Shown here piece by piece: positions 1 to 8,245 of a stretch of 64,000 nt of DNA. The position numbers were made by a program, and so were the translations under genes. How positions within the stretch are numbered: the stretch's first letter is position 1; the number at the start of each line of letters is the position of its first letter. Source of the DNA: Burkholderiaceae bacterium (GTDB lineage Bacteria; Pseudomonadota; Gammaproteobacteria; Burkholderiales; Burkholderiaceae_E); contig JAMLIN010000003.1 of assembly GCA_023954135.1 (NCBI GenBank), positions 62,001 through 126,000 of the forward strand, given 5' to 3'. A model generated the notes under the pieces. The model was not told where the DNA came from. It searched no databases and worked only from the letters and a program-made list of their open reading frames with translations.

Positions 1-819
1 GACCAGCTCGACCAACGGCACCGAATAGGCGCCGGACTCGGCGAGCTTCGCGATCGTCGCCGGCAGCTTGTCCTCGAGCTCGCGCTTGTCGGCCGGCTGC
101 GGCGGCGCCCCGGCCATGCAGGCGAACATGCTCGCCCCAAGGCTGTAGACATCGGACCAGGGGCCGAGCTGCCGGTTGCGGCGATAGAGCTCGGGCGCCG
201 CGAAGCCAGGCGTGTACATCGGGAAAAGCTTGGGTCCGTCGGCATCGAGCGCGCGGCGCGCCGCCCCGAAATCCAGCAGCAGCGGCGTGCCATCGAGGCG
301 CAGGTAAATGTTGGCGGGCTTGAGATCCAGATGCAGCAGCCGGTTGGCATGCACCTCGCGCAGGCCGTTCATCACCTGGGTAAAGACGGCGATGATGTGC
401 CGCTCGGCAAGCACGCCCTTGGCGAGCCCCTTGCCCCGGTTGCGCAGCACCAGCTCCTGCAGGCTGCGGCCGCGCTCGTAGGCCATCACCATGTAGACGG
501 TGTCGTTGGCCCGGAAGAAGTTCACCACCCGCACCACGTTCGGATGGAAGATCTGGGCGAGCGCCCGGCCCTCCTCGAAGAAGCACTTCAGGCCGTTGCG
601 GAAGGTGGCGAGGTTCTTTTCCTCGATGGTGGGGACGAGCTCGCCCGGCTGGCGCTTGACCAGCGAGCTCGGCAGGTATTCCTTGATCGCGAACTGCTCG
701 CCCTGGGCATCCTGGGCGAGGTAGACGATGGAGAATCCGCCGCTGGCTATGCGCCTTGCGATACGATAGCCGCCGATCTCCAGCCCGTCGGGCAGCGGCG
801 CATTGGTCTGCGATCCCAT
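1..819 (-). CDS. Serine/threonine protein kinase, partial (C-terminus beyond window)
   Basis: The first 273 residues of a Hanks-type kinase are read on the minus strand from an ATG at 819; the rest lies left of the window. Visible: a Gly-rich loop (ASGGFSIVYLA, about 25-35), the ATP-binding lysine in AIKEYLP (K46), the catalytic loop HLDLKPAN (163-170; a non-RD kinase because Leu precedes the Asp), DFG at 183-185 and the activation-segment end APE at 208-210. All residues needed for catalysis are present. It is divergent from yicC with a 41-bp gap. In many betaproteobacteria a PP2C phosphatase/kinase pair sits beside yicC, so the substrates are probably cytosolic proteins, but none can be named from this sequence. 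Confidence 0.9.
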   Translation of the reverse strand, partial: MGSQTNAPLPDGLEIGGYRIARRIASGGFSIVYLAQDAQGEQFAIKEYLPSSLVKRQPGELVPTIEEKNLATFRNGLKCFFEEGRALAQIFHPNVVRVVNFFRANDTVYMVMAYERGRSLQELVLRNRGKGLAKGVLAERHIIAVFTQVMNGLREVHANRLLHLDLKPANIYLRLDGTPLLLDFGAARRALDADGPKLFPMYTPGFAAPELYRRNRQLGPWSDVYSLGASMFACMAGAPPQPADKRELEDKLPATIAKLAESGAYSVPLVELV

Positions 820-860
820 CCCGCGGATTTTAAGGGTCTTTCGGCAATCGAGGATAAGCA

Positions 861-1775
861 GTGGCGCAATCGTCGCGGGCACACCGCATCCAGAGCATGA
901 CCGGCTATGCGAGCGGTACCCGCGAGACCCCGCTGGGGCAGCTCGCCGTCGAATGGCGCAGCGTGAATTCCCGCTACCTCGACCTCGCCTTCCGAGTGCC
1001 GGACGAGCTGCGGGCCGCCGAGCCGGCCCTGCGGGCGGCTGTCACCAATGTTGCCCGCCGCGGCAAGATCGAATGCCGGATCAGCCTGCGCACCCGCTCG
1101 CTCGGGGCGGATGCCCGGCTCGACGAAGAGCTCGTCGACCGACTGCTGGCGAGCGCCGCCCAGCTGCGCGAACGCGACCCGGGCCTGGCGCCTGCCGGCA
1201 TCGGCGACCTCCTGCGCTTTCCGGGCGTGTTCGCCGATACAGGCACGCCCGAGACCCTGGTGCCCCAGGCCGTGGAGCTCGGCACCGGATTGCTCGCCGA
1301 ATTCACCGCCACCCGCGAACGCGAAGGCCAGCGCCTGGTGGCGGTGATGCTCGAGCGGCTGGACGCCATGACCGCCCTGGTGGCCACCCTGCACGAGCGC
1401 ACCCCGGAGCTGCGCGCCGCCTACGAGGCAAGGCTCACCGAACGCATCGAAGCCGCGATCGCCGCCGCCCCCGGCGCCGCCGCCCTGCCCGCCGACGAGA
1501 CCATGGCGCGCATCCGCCAGGAGGTCGCCGCCTATGGCCTGAAGATCGACGTCGCCGAGGAGATCGACCGGCTCTCCACCCACATCGATGAATGCCGCCG
1601 CATCCTCGCCGGCGCCGGCCCCATCGGGAAGCGGCTCGACTTCATGGTGCAGGAACTCAACCGCGAGGCGAACACGCTGGGATCCAAGGCCGCCGCGGTC
1701 GACCTGACCCGGACCGCCGTGGACCTCAAGGTGCTGATCGAGCAGATCAGGGAGCAGGTGCAGAACGTGGAGTGA
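861..1775 (+). CDS. yicC: YicC family endoribonuclease/stress protein
   Basis: A 304-residue protein carrying the family signature IQSMTGYA near the N-terminus and a typical C-terminus with GKRLDFMVQELNREANTLGSK, followed by DLK and IEQIREQVQN. YicC proteins are cytoplasmic and have been described as RNases. The GTG at 861 is preceded by AGGA at a good distance and gives a short extra N-terminus; the ATG at 897 would give the more usual length start (SMTGYA). In Pseudomonas and many betaproteobacteria yicC is directly followed by gmk; here gmk is 16 kb away (see findings). Confidence 0.93.
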   Translation: MAQSSRAHRIQSMTGYASGTRETPLGQLAVEWRSVNSRYLDLAFRVPDELRAAEPALRAAVTNVARRGKIECRISLRTRSLGADARLDEELVDRLLASAAQLRERDPGLAPAGIGDLLRFPGVFADTGTPETLVPQAVELGTGLLAEFTATREREGQRLVAVMLERLDAMTALVATLHERTPELRAAYEARLTERIEAAIAAAPGAAALPADETMARIRQEVAAYGLKIDVAEEIDRLSTHIDECRRILAGAGPIGKRLDFMVQELNREANTLGSKAAAVDLTRTAVDLKVLIEQIREQVQNVE

Positions 1776-1785
1776 TGCCCCCCGG

Positions 1786-1818
1786 TTATTGACAACAGTT
1801 GATAACTCGCAGGATCAT
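1786..1818 (+). promoter_or_regulatory. Candidate promoter/operator of the ParD-ParE pair
   Basis: A perfect -35 hexamer TTGACA lies at 1789-1794, with a weak -10-like GATCAT 18 bp later. The -35 sits inside an imperfect inverted repeat TTATTGAC-N4-GTTGATAA (1786-1805, 6 of 8 pairs). ParD-type antitoxins usually repress their own promoter by binding such dyads, so this is a plausible autoregulatory site. Inference only. Confidence 0.35.
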
Positions 1819-1825
1819 TCCCACC

Positions 1826-2077
1826 ATGAGCGGTAATACGATGAGCTTCGCCCTGCCCGAAGCCCTGCGCGAGTATGTCGACCAGCGGGTGCAGTCCGGG
1901 CAGTACGGCAACACCAGCGAGTACCTGCGTGAACTGATCCGCCGCGACCAGGAAGAGCAGGCGAAGAAGCGCCTGCGCGAACTGATCGAGGAAGGGTTGA
2001 GCTCCGGTCCCGGTCAGGCCCTCACGCCGAAGCGCGTCACCCAACTCAGGAAGCGGGCCCTGGGCGGCCTGCGTTGA
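1826..2077 (+). CDS. Type II antitoxin, ParD/CC2985 family
   Basis: An 83-residue protein with an N-terminal ribbon-helix-helix region (MSFALPEALREYVDQRV, then GQYGNTSEYLRELIRRDQE), the hallmark of ParD-like antitoxins, and a basic C-terminal tail that would wrap the toxin. It should neutralise the downstream ParE and repress the operon. Start: the ATG at 1826 has AGGA 11 nt upstream; the ATG at 1841 would begin exactly at MSFALP. It overlaps the toxin start (TTGA overlap at 2074-2077) and lies 50 bp after yicC. Confidence 0.85.
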   Translation: MSGNTMSFALPEALREYVDQRVQSGQYGNTSEYLRELIRRDQEEQAKKRLRELIEEGLSSGPGQALTPKRVTQLRKRALGGLR

Positions 2078-2391
2078 AGCCTGCGCGTCTTCGGCCACGG
2101 GCCGAGATCGATCTGGTCGAAGCAGCCCGCCACTACGCGCAGGATGGCGGCGTGGCTCTCGGCGAGCGAGTTTTCGACGCCGCCCTGGCCGCGCTCGAAC
2201 CGATCGAGCGGATGCCGTCCATGGGTTCACCACGTCTCGGGCAGTTGTGCGATGTTCCCGGCCTACGCTCCTGGCGGGTGACGGAGTTCCCGATGCAGTG
2301 GCTGTACTTCGAAGCGGCGGACCACCTCGACGTCGTTCGCCTTCTCGGTGACCGAGAGGACATGCTGGCCATTCTGAAGAACGACGACTGA
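2074..2391 (+). CDS. Type II toxin, RelE/ParE family
   Basis: A 105-residue protein with the ParE layout: an N-terminal helix pair (AEIDLVEAARHYAQDGG), a central LGQLCDVPGLRSWRVTEFP strand region and the C-terminal WLYFEAADHLDVVRLLGDREDM typical of ParE-type plasmid-stabilisation toxins. ParE toxins act on DNA gyrase; RelE-fold relatives cleave mRNA, and the sequence alone cannot tell which. It is translated from a TTG overlapping the antitoxin stop, so the pair is coupled. It appears intact. Confidence 0.85.
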   Translation: MKPARLRPRAEIDLVEAARHYAQDGGVALGERVFDAALAALEPIERMPSMGSPRLGQLCDVPGLRSWRVTEFPMQWLYFEAADHLDVVRLLGDREDMLAILKNDD

Positions 2392-2398
2392 CATCCGT

Positions 2399-2941
2399 TC
2401 AGCCGCCGCGCGAAGCGCCGAACTCCCGCTCGATCCAGTCGTCCAGCAGGACTTTCTCGTACCTGAGCGGATCGCTGGAATAGCCGCGCCCGCTCGACAT
2501 GAACATGAAGTCACGCAGATGGCGCTCGCCGCTGCTCAGCACCTTGCCTTCGGCATCGGTCAGGGTGAACCGCAGGTCGATGCGCGGCGGATAGACATCC
2601 CGCACGATGCGCGTGTCCGGCATGCGGGGATGCCAGGGCTCGGTCTTCCCGGCCAGGTCGATGTCGGTGATCGAGACTTGCAGCCGCTGCCCGTCGCCGA
2701 GCACGCGCTGCGCTCGCCGTTCGATATGCCGGCGCAGCTCGTCGAGATTCGCGTCGCGCCGCTTCGTGCCGCCCGGGAATGTCTCGCCGATGTCGGTGAA
2801 GCGTTCCGGCTGGAGGTACTCGACCTGGACCGAGACATCCTTTCCCCGCTCGGTCCGCATGGAAGGCGCCTGGATGGCGCACGCGCCGAGGACAAGGGCT
2901 GCGACACCAGCCATCGCGAGGCCCGGCAACCCTGAACGCAT
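2399..2941 (-). CDS. DUF3016 domain protein, predicted lipoprotein
   Basis: A 180-residue protein. The N-terminus is a lipoprotein-like signal (hydrophobic stretch ending LVLGAC, Cys about 20), followed by a DUF3016-type domain: SVQVEYLQPERFTDIGETF, SITDIDLAGKTEP, PPRIDLRFTL and SDPLRYEKVLLDDWIEREF. The start at 2941 is fixed by a perfect AGGAGG 6 nt upstream; a longer frame exists but has no ribosome site. The function of DUF3016 is unknown; it is likely anchored in the cell envelope. Confidence 0.8.
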   Translation of the reverse strand: MRSGLPGLAMAGVAALVLGACAIQAPSMRTERGKDVSVQVEYLQPERFTDIGETFPGGTKRRDANLDELRRHIERRAQRVLGDGQRLQVSITDIDLAGKTEPWHPRMPDTRIVRDVYPPRIDLRFTLTDAEGKVLSSGERHLRDFMFMSSGRGYSSDPLRYEKVLLDDWIEREFGASRGG

Positions 2942-2952
2942 GACGTTCCTCC

Positions 2953-3351
2953 TTGTGCGTCCGGATGCGGTCCATTCTACGGGCTTCGCCGCCTTTCCAC
3001 CCTTCGGCCGCACCGCCCGCATCGGCTTGTCTGAACCGCCTGCTCGTACGCCGCGCCGGGGACGACGCGATCGTCTCGGTCGGCCACCCGATGAAGCTGC
3101 CGCCCTGGTCGATGCCGCAGCCCGACTTCATGCTGCTCAAAGCCCGTTCCGACGACTACTCCAGCCACCATCCGGGCGCCGGCGACGTGCTGCTGGTCGT
3201 CGAGGTCGTGGCCCGCCGCCTGCATCGGTTCCGCGAACCGGTGACCGCCGAGGGGCGCTTCGCATCGGTGGAGCAGCTCGAGGCGCCGTTCATGGTGGCG
3301 GTGCAGGGCCTGCCGCAGGTCTCGATCGCGTCGGCCGAGATCTGGCCCTGA
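2953..3351 (+). pseudogene. Uma2-family (DUF820) nuclease remnant with internal deletion
   Basis: From about 3030 the frame reads LNRLLVRRAGDDAIVSV, then a P...P(W)S.PQPDFMLLK block, then HPGAGDVLLVVEV, which is the core of Uma2-family restriction-endonuclease-like proteins. The N-terminal third is missing, and directly after VVEV the sequence jumps to RRLHRFREPVTAEGRF, which corresponds to the later strand of the family, so roughly 30 residues around the second half of the catalytic core are gone. Not expected to be functional. Part of the accessory block after yicC. Confidence 0.6.
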
Positions 3352-3366
3352 GCTTCCGAACAGCAG

Positions 3367-4191
3367 CTATTCCCCCGCCGGCTGCGTGGCTCTTGCCCGC
3401 GCCGCAAGATCGACCAGCACCTTGCGCAGCTGTCCCGCCTCGGCCAGCGGGGTGTCGAACTCGAGCCGCTCTATCCGGTCGCCGCTCATCATGTCGATGC
3501 CGTAGGGGTCGACCGACACGATCCGCCAGTCGCCCTGCCCGGCGCGGCACAGCCGGGTCGCGTACAGCGCCACGGCATCGGCGTGATCATCGTTCATGTG
3601 CTCGACCGCGGTCCGTTCGTACGCGGCCAGCGCCGCCAGCAGCGATGTGGTGACGGCTGACCCTGGTGAACCGGCGGCAGCATCGGTATCGCGGAGCATC
3701 TCCCCGCCGAGCAGATCATCGGGGCCGAGCTCGAAAGCCCGGCCGAAACCGCCGACCAGCACCGCGCGCTGCGGCTCGAGCCGGAAGAACCCGAAATCGC
3801 CGAAGCCGGCATAGAGCCCCGCCTTCGGGTGGCGCGCCAGGAAGCGCCCGCGCACGCGCGCATCGGCTTCCGAATCCCGCGGCAGGCGCCGAGCATGCCC
3901 GATCACCGAGATACGCGGATGAGCGAGCGGATCGCCACGGCCGGGCTCGCCGAGCAGCAGCGTGCAGCGCGGATCAGCATCGAGCGCCGTAGTGTGGGGC
4001 GACAGCGAGGACAGCAGCATCGCGGGCACGCCGTCAATGTCGGGCGCCACGGCGACGCGGCTCGCATGGGGGTGCCCGCTGCCCGGCTCGAGCACCGCAA
4101 GCGCGCCGAATCGCACGGTACGCACCAGGCGACGGGCGAGCGCCCGGGCCTTGTCGTCGACCGGCTGGAGAATGGAATCCTTCGTGCTCAT
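3367..4191 (-). CDS. HugZ-family heme utilisation / pyridoxamine-phosphate-oxidase-like protein
   Basis: A 274-residue two-domain protein. Residues about 10-165 form a split-barrel FMN-binding-like domain (ALARRLVRTVRFGALAVLEP, SRVAVAPDIDG, PRISVIGHAR). Residues about 190-265 are a DUF2470 domain with EHMNDDHADAVALYA and VDPYGIDMMSGD. This architecture is that of HugZ/HutZ-type proteins, which bind and in some species degrade heme; other members have no known activity. The ATG at 4191 is preceded by GAGGG. No heme uptake genes are nearby, so the role is inferred from family only. Confidence 0.8.
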   Translation of the reverse strand: MSTKDSILQPVDDKARALARRLVRTVRFGALAVLEPGSGHPHASRVAVAPDIDGVPAMLLSSLSPHTTALDADPRCTLLLGEPGRGDPLAHPRISVIGHARRLPRDSEADARVRGRFLARHPKAGLYAGFGDFGFFRLEPQRAVLVGGFGRAFELGPDDLLGGEMLRDTDAAAGSPGSAVTTSLLAALAAYERTAVEHMNDDHADAVALYATRLCRAGQGDWRIVSVDPYGIDMMSGDRIERLEFDTPLAEAGQLRKVLVDLAARARATQPAGE

Positions 4192-4326
4192 CGGATAGCC
4201 CTCGATCTATGCCAGGGATCGATTCTCGCGCATCGCCTCCGGACGCGAGGGAAACAGGTTGTGGCCGCCGCCTCACGCCCTGGGCCCGGCAGCCACTCGA
4301 CACAAGAGCCCGCCTCGCAGTTCACC

Positions 4327-4332
4327 TACACT
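4327..4332 (+). promoter_or_regulatory. -10-like TACACT upstream of acyl-CoA dehydrogenase
   Basis: TACACT in the context CTACACTGCCGA lies about 100 bp before the acyl-CoA dehydrogenase start. The same ten bases CTACACTGCC occur at 62566, just ahead of the CoA-ligase remnant. No good -35 is seen. The 239-bp gap 4192-4430 holds nothing else recognisable. Confidence 0.25.
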
Positions 4333-4430
4333 GCCGATCATCTGGCTCATCGCCACGCGACCGTCTTCCGGCACTTTCCGGAGCATGCTGTAATGGTCGT
4401 CCGACACCCACCTCTGGCCCAATCCATCCG

Positions 4431-5603
4431 ATGATCGTCGACATCCAGCCCCTGCCGCACTACTTCTCCTCCGAGCACGAGGACTTCAGGGCCGCACTGC
4501 GCGATTTCGTCGCGCGGGAGATCACGCCCAACGTCAACGACTGGGACGAAGCCGGCACCTTTCCGCGCGAGCTCTACGGCCGCATCGCGAAGCTCGGCGT
4601 GCTGGGCATCGGCTACGACGAAGCCTACGGCGGTACGCCGGCCGACATCTTCTATCACCTGATCACATCGGAGGAGCTGGCCCGCTCCGGCGGCGGCGGT
4701 GTCGCCGCGTCGCTGGCCTCGCACACCATCGGCCTGCCGCCGGTGGCCAGCCACGGCCCCGAAGCGCTCAAGAAGCGCGTCATTCCGCCCGTCCTGTCGG
4801 GCGAGAAGATCGCGGCGCTGGCGGTCACCGAACCCGGTGGCGGCTCCGACGTGGCATCCCTCAAGACCACGGCGATACGCGACGGCGACCACTACGTGGT
4901 GAACGGCGAGAAGGTCTTCATCACCTCGGGGATGCGGGCCGACTTCATCACCGTGGCGGTACGGACCGACCCTGCGCACAAGGGGGCCGGCGGCGTATCG
5001 GCGCTGCTCGTCGATGGCGACAGCCCCGGGCTCACGCGCACCGCACTCAAGAAGATGGGCTGGTGGGCCTCGGATACGGCCCACCTGCGCTTCGAGAACG
5101 TCCGGGTGCCGGTCACCAACCTGCTGGGGGAGGAGAACGCCGGCTTCAAGGTGTTCATGAACAACTTCAACGCCGAGCGCCTGGGCATGTCGGCTTCGGC
5201 CTGCGCCTATGCCGAGGTCTGCCTGAACGAAGCCATCGAGTGGGCCCGCGAGCGTCGCACCTTCGGCCAGCCCCTGGTCGATCGCCAGGTCATCCGCCAC
5301 AAGCTGGTCGACATGGCAATGCGCATCAACGCGGCGCGCGGCCAGGTCTACGAACTCGCATGGCGGGTGCAGCATGACCTGGGCGATCCGGCGCAGCTGG
5401 TCGCCCGCACCTGCATGGCGAAGATCCTGTCGACCCAGGCGATGCAGTTCTGCGCCGACCAGGCGGTGCAGATCCTCGGCGGCATGGGCTTCATGCGCGG
5501 CACCCGCAGCGAACGCATCTACCGCGAGGTGAAGGTGATGATGATCGGCGGGGGCTCGGAAGAGATCATGAAGGATCTGGCCGCCCGCCAGCTCGGGCTG
5601 TAA
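4431..5603 (+). CDS. Acyl-CoA dehydrogenase family protein
   Basis: A 390-residue FAD-dependent acyl-CoA dehydrogenase. N-terminal helical domain (SSEHEDFRAALRDFVAREITP), middle beta domain with the FAD/substrate signature ALAVTEPGGGSDVASLKTTA and VFITSGMRAD, C-terminal helical domain with RRTFGQPLVDRQVIRHKL and QAVQILGGMGFMRGTRSERIYREVKV. Where most family members carry the catalytic Glu in YEGT, this protein reads IGGGSEEIM, so the base probably lies elsewhere (helix G, as in isovaleryl/long-chain types). The ATG at 4431 gives the usual length; the open frame extends upstream without domain content. Convergent with the CoA ligase that follows; substrate unknown. Confidence 0.9.
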   Translation: MIVDIQPLPHYFSSEHEDFRAALRDFVAREITPNVNDWDEAGTFPRELYGRIAKLGVLGIGYDEAYGGTPADIFYHLITSEELARSGGGGVAASLASHTIGLPPVASHGPEALKKRVIPPVLSGEKIAALAVTEPGGGSDVASLKTTAIRDGDHYVVNGEKVFITSGMRADFITVAVRTDPAHKGAGGVSALLVDGDSPGLTRTALKKMGWWASDTAHLRFENVRVPVTNLLGEENAGFKVFMNNFNAERLGMSASACAYAEVCLNEAIEWARERRTFGQPLVDRQVIRHKLVDMAMRINAARGQVYELAWRVQHDLGDPAQLVARTCMAKILSTQAMQFCADQAVQILGGMGFMRGTRSERIYREVKVMMIGGGSEEIMKDLAARQLGL

Positions 5604-5662
5604 GCGGCAAGTCCACGGGGTGCCGGAAAGCGACGAGCCCGCCGCGGGTCGGCTGCCCCTGG

Positions 5663-7204
5663 CTATCCGTCCCGCAGATTCTGCTTCAGCACCTTCCCGG
5701 TGGGATTGCGCGGCAGAGCTTCGACCAGCCTTATCTCGCTGGGCAGCTTGTACCGTGCCAGCTTCCGTTCCGCGTGGCTTCGCAAGGATTCGAGCGTGAC
5801 GCTCCGCCCGGCCTTGGCCGCCACGACCGCCACCACGCGCTCTCCCCATCGCTCGTCCGGCGCTCCGATCACCGCCACTTCGGCAATATCCGGATGCTCG
5901 TAGAGCACGCTCTCGACTTCCGCCGGGTAGATGTTCTCCCCACCGGAGATGATCATGTCCTTGAGCCGGTCCTGGACGTAAAGAAAGCCCTCCTCGTCCA
6001 GATATCCGATGTCCCCCGTCCGGAACCAGCCATCGCGGGTGAATGCGCTGCGGGTGTCTTCCGGCCGATTCCAGTACCCCTTGGTGACGTTGCCGCCCCG
6101 CACGCAGATCTCGCCTGACTCGCCGGGCGCGAGAATCTCCTTCTCCTCGCCGTCTATCAGCCTGACCCGGGTCAGCAGCGGCTCCGACCCACTGGACCCC
6201 AGCTTCTGAAGCAGGCGATCCGCGGGCATGGCCGTGGTCATCGCGGCCGTCTCCGTCAGCCCATAGCCCGCCGTCGCCGGAATGCCGCGATCCAGGTACA
6301 GGCGCAACAGGGGTTCGGGCAGCGGCGCCCCTCCCACCGAAACCAGCCGCAGGCTGGACAGGTCGGCTTTCTCGAAATCCGGATGCTGACTGATGAACAA
6401 CAGCATGGACGGCACCCCGAACGTCACCGTGACCCGCGATCGCGCGATCTCGCGGATCACGTCCCCGGGGTCGAACTTGCGATGCAGGATGAGATGTCCG
6501 CCGAGCATCAAGGTCGCCAGCGTAGTGCAGAGCAGGCCGCCGACGTGATAGAGCGGCGCGAAATTCAACGTCACGTCATCGGCGCGCAGACCGAAGGTGA
6601 TGGTCTCGTTCAGGTTGTCTGTCCAGAAATTGCCATGCGTGAGCATGGCGCCCTTGGGCCTGCCGGTGGTCCCCGACGTGTACATGATCAGGGCCACGTC
6701 ATCGGCCGCCGAGCGAACCGCCGCCGGAGCCTCGCCGGCATCCGCGGCGGCGATCAGCGCGGAAGCCGACTCCCAGCCAGGAGCGCCATCGTGCCGATGA
6801 ATGAATCGCGCGCAATGCAGCCGCTCCCGGATGCTGTCGATGATCTCGATATGGTCTTCGCCGACGATGATCGTGTGCGTACCGGAATCCTCGATGCAGA
6901 AAGCCAGCTCCTCTGCGCTGAGGCGGAAATTGAACGGCACGACGATCGCGCCGAGCCGCGCCGCGGCGAAGAGGATGACGAAGAACCGCGGGTCGTCGAA
7001 CCCGAGATGCCCTACCCGGTCGCCCGCGCGAATCCCCCCGGCGGCCAGCACGGCGGACATGCGCTCGATCCGGTCCTGCAACTCGGCGTAGGTCCAGGTC
7101 ACCCCGTCGCAGGTCAATGCCGACTTCCGCGGATCCCTGGTCGCCCTTCTCGCGAACCATTCGGCAAGGTCCAGGACATGCTCGCCGTCGACCATCATGG
7201 GCAC
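5663..7204 (-). CDS. AMP-dependent acyl-CoA synthetase/ligase
   Basis: A 513-residue adenylate-forming enzyme that activates a carboxylic acid to its CoA thioester. Motifs: ALIMYTSGTTGRPKGAMLTH (P-loop), GYGLTETAAMT, GWFRTGDIGYLDEEGF, DRLKDMIISGGENIYPAEVE and the C-terminal catalytic Lys in PRNPTGKVLKQNLR. All core motifs are intact. Start: GTG at 7204 directly abuts the stop of the upstream TRAP binding-protein gene (translational coupling); the ATG at 7198 is the alternative. The substrate is unknown; co-transcription with a TRAP binding protein suggests an imported organic acid. Confidence 0.92.
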   Translation of the reverse strand: MPMMVDGEHVLDLAEWFARRATRDPRKSALTCDGVTWTYAELQDRIERMSAVLAAGGIRAGDRVGHLGFDDPRFFVILFAAARLGAIVVPFNFRLSAEELAFCIEDSGTHTIIVGEDHIEIIDSIRERLHCARFIHRHDGAPGWESASALIAAADAGEAPAAVRSAADDVALIMYTSGTTGRPKGAMLTHGNFWTDNLNETITFGLRADDVTLNFAPLYHVGGLLCTTLATLMLGGHLILHRKFDPGDVIREIARSRVTVTFGVPSMLLFISQHPDFEKADLSSLRLVSVGGAPLPEPLLRLYLDRGIPATAGYGLTETAAMTTAMPADRLLQKLGSSGSEPLLTRVRLIDGEEKEILAPGESGEICVRGGNVTKGYWNRPEDTRSAFTRDGWFRTGDIGYLDEEGFLYVQDRLKDMIISGGENIYPAEVESVLYEHPDIAEVAVIGAPDERWGERVVAVVAAKAGRSVTLESLRSHAERKLARYKLPSEIRLVEALPRNPTGKVLKQNLRDG

Positions 7205-8245
7205 TTACACGTACCCCAGGTTCTTGAGCAGTCCGATCAGCACCTCACCCTGCTGCTTGGCCAACGGGCCTTTCGCCATCTCACCCGCCAGGATCTTCTG
7301 TGAAGCAACCGAGAATCGCTGCATGACCGAATCCGGGAAATTCCGGACCTTCACGCCCATCTTCTCCACCCCGGTATTGAGCGCCATGATCTCACCGAGG
7401 GAGTATTCCGCCGTTCGGCGCAGATAGCGTTCCTGAAGCAGCGCCTCGAAGATCATCCTCAGGTCTTCGGGCAGTTCATCGAACGCCTTCTTGTTGATGA
7501 CGAATCCATCGGTGACGATCGCCAGCGCCGGTTTCATCTGGACCGGCGAGACTTCCCACAACTTCATGGAGAGATGCCCCTGGGCGGCGCCCCAGTTGGC
7601 GCCATCCAGCACTCCTGTCGCAAGCGCCTGATACAGCTCTCCGCCACTGATGCTTTGAGCCGCGAACCCGGCCTCGCCGAGGTAGTTCAGGATGGTTCCA
7701 AAAGAGCCAACCTTCAATGCCGCGAGATTGGTGTCCGGTCCGATCTCCTTCTTCAGGCAGAGTTCCATCGGGTAGGACATATGAGGCCTCAGGATGACGC
7801 CTTTCGACGCCACCGCCTCGTTGACCGCCTTCTCGAGGCCGAGATTCTTGATCAGGTGCGCCTTCTGCCAGGGCTCCTGGAGCGTGCCGGGCACTCCGGC
7901 GTACATGCCGAACAGCTCCGACTCACCCAGATTGAAGCCTGGGAACGTCAATGCCATGGGCACGACGCCGCGCCGTGCGGCATGGAATATTTCAGAACCA
8001 TTCGCAATGGCGCCCGCCCCCATCATCTCGATCTTGAAACGGCCGTTCGTGCGCTCCTCGAGTTCTTTCGCCAGGACGATCAGCGAACCCTTGAAGGAGG
8101 CCGAGGCCTCGGGGTAGTGCGCCTGGCATCGCCAGTTGACCTTCGTCTGCGCCCTCGCGGAAGTCACGATGGCGGGAGCGGCGCCCAGCGCCAGCGCGCC
8201 CTTGACGACGTTCCGGCGGGTAGAGCTAACCTTGGACAGTGGCAT
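7205..8245 (-). CDS. TRAP transporter substrate-binding protein (DctP-type)
   Basis: A 346-residue periplasmic binding protein. The N-terminus has a twin-arginine-like signal (STRRNVVKGALALGAA ... ARAQ, cleavage about 33), followed by the DctP fold: VNWRCQAHYPEASASFKG, LAKELEERTNGRFKIEM, LPHMSYPMELC-like central part, FDELPEDLRMIFEALL and a C-terminal Gln/Lys-rich end. The ATG at 8245 has AGGAGA 6 nt upstream. It heads an operon with the CoA ligase. No DctQ/DctM membrane subunits are in the window, so it would have to use components encoded elsewhere. Confidence 0.85.
   Translation of the reverse strand: MPLSKVSSTRRNVVKGALALGAAPAIVTSARAQTKVNWRCQAHYPEASASFKGSLIVLAKELEERTNGRFKIEMMGAGAIANGSEIFHAARRGVVPMALTFPGFNLGESELFGMYAGVPGTLQEPWQKAHLIKNLGLEKAVNEAVASKGVILRPHMSYPMELCLKKEIGPDTNLAALKVGSFGTILNYLGEAGFAAQSISGGELYQALATGVLDGANWGAAQGHLSMKLWEVSPVQMKPALAIVTDGFVINKKAFDELPEDLRMIFEALLQERYLRRTAEYSLGEIMALNTGVEKMGVKVRNFPDSVMQRFSVASQKILAGEMAKGPLAKQQGEVLIGLLKNLGYV

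Noticed and set aside
331..1583. Long open frames on both strands over the kinase and yicC
   Set aside because: These are shadow frames of GC-rich coding DNA. Their translations are low-complexity Arg/Gly/His-rich text without domains.
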